Positions 63,884 through 64,000 of a stretch of 64,000 nt of DNA are shown in pieces. Numbering within the stretch: position 1 is the first letter of the stretch; each line of letters starts with the position of its first letter. Below the pieces are notes generated by a model. The model made no database searches. It was given only the letters and a program-made list of their open reading frames with translations, and had not been told where the DNA came from. Source of the DNA: Parelaphostrongylus tenuis (lineage: Eukaryota > Nematoda > Chromadorea > Rhabditida > Metastrongylidae); NCBI GenBank assembly GCA_019055375.1, contig JAHQIW010001445.1, forward strand, positions 1 through 64,000, written 5' to 3'. The position numbers and the translations under genes were made by a program.

Positions 63884-64000
63884 TCAGAGATAGGGATCGC
63901 TTTTGCGTCCCGTGCTGTCTAGAAGAAAAGTACCATCATTCAAATTTTCTAATATACGGTTGGATTTTATCTGAGCGTTGAAAATTCGGACAACTTTTGG
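63884..64000 (-). CDS. Same 78-codon frame in copy B, cut by window end
   Basis: Only the C-terminal part, corresponding to 24427-24543, lies in the window. No difference from copy A is visible. Confidence 0.3.
   Translation of the reverse strand, partial: PKVVRIFNAQIKSNRILENLNDGTFLLDSTGRKSDPYL

Larger units (their letters stand above)
39460..64000 (+). repeat. Long direct repeat, copy B
   Basis: Second copy of 1-24543. The left junction lies at or just before 39460, where 'ctaattctttgagatt' matches the window start. Upstream sequence (39,146-39,459) has no counterpart in the visible part of copy A. Every feature from about 3100 on in copy A is found here at +39457. The right end is cut by the window, so the unique segment 24544-39459 may itself be part of a longer unit. 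Near-perfect identity fits either a very recent tandem duplication or a duplicated or uncollapsed assembly segment. Confidence 0.97.

Noticed and set aside
1..64000. CRISPR array, prophage, operon or other prokaryotic system
   Set aside because: There are no regularly spaced repeats and no dense coding. Spliced exons and RTE elements show that the DNA is from an animal.

Overview
The window looks like nuclear DNA of a parasitic strongylid (hookworm-type) nematode. The evidence is AT-rich sequence with no long genes, short introns with TTTTCAG-like acceptors, the 3' exons of a secreted CAP/SCP (ASP-type) protein, remnants of RTE-type non-LTR retrotransposons, and many small foldback or MITE-like elements. 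The species call is inference; no rRNA or mitochondrial marker is present. There are no operons, CRISPR arrays or phage genes, and almost every short open frame is chance.

The layout is dominated by duplication at two scales. (1) The first 24,543 bases recur as a direct repeat from 39,460 to the window end. The copies differ in the first ~3.1 kb (about 18 small differences, mostly 1-base indels, plus a more diverged first ~100 bp). After that I saw no difference over ~21.4 kb. (2) Inside that unit an older, clearly diverged duplication pairs about 1,920-13,835 (called A1) with about 19,545-34,740 (A2). A1 and A2 differ by point changes and by insertions and deletions. Where one copy carries a mobile element, the other gives the empty site.

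Region by region: 1-1,900 holds a SINE-like repeat and otherwise little. 1,920-13,835 (A1) holds a second SINE-like insert, a TA-flanked MITE, an old RTE remnant, a broken minus-strand gene, a tRNA-like fragment, two foldback elements and a vWA-like pseudogene, and ends in a local inversion. 14,239-17,095 carries the three last exons of a CAP gene on the plus strand, with an antisense RTE fragment in its intron. 17,100-19,540 is nearly empty. 19,545-34,740 (A2) repeats A1, with a younger RTE insertion, a tRNA-like foldback element and a GC-richer insert. 34,740-39,459 is not duplicated in the window; it has an RTE 3' tail, a third vWA-like fragment and a 1.3-kb palindromic array of four units. 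39,460-64,000 repeats 1-24,543.

No intact gene set or coherent pathway is present. The likeliest functional pieces are the CAP exons (one apparent 1-base deletion, upstream exons missing) and perhaps the unknown minus-strand gene, of which both paralogous copies are damaged in different places. The most consequential observation is the long direct repeat with abruptly changing divergence, which must be resolved as assembly artefact or true recent duplication before anything is counted twice.
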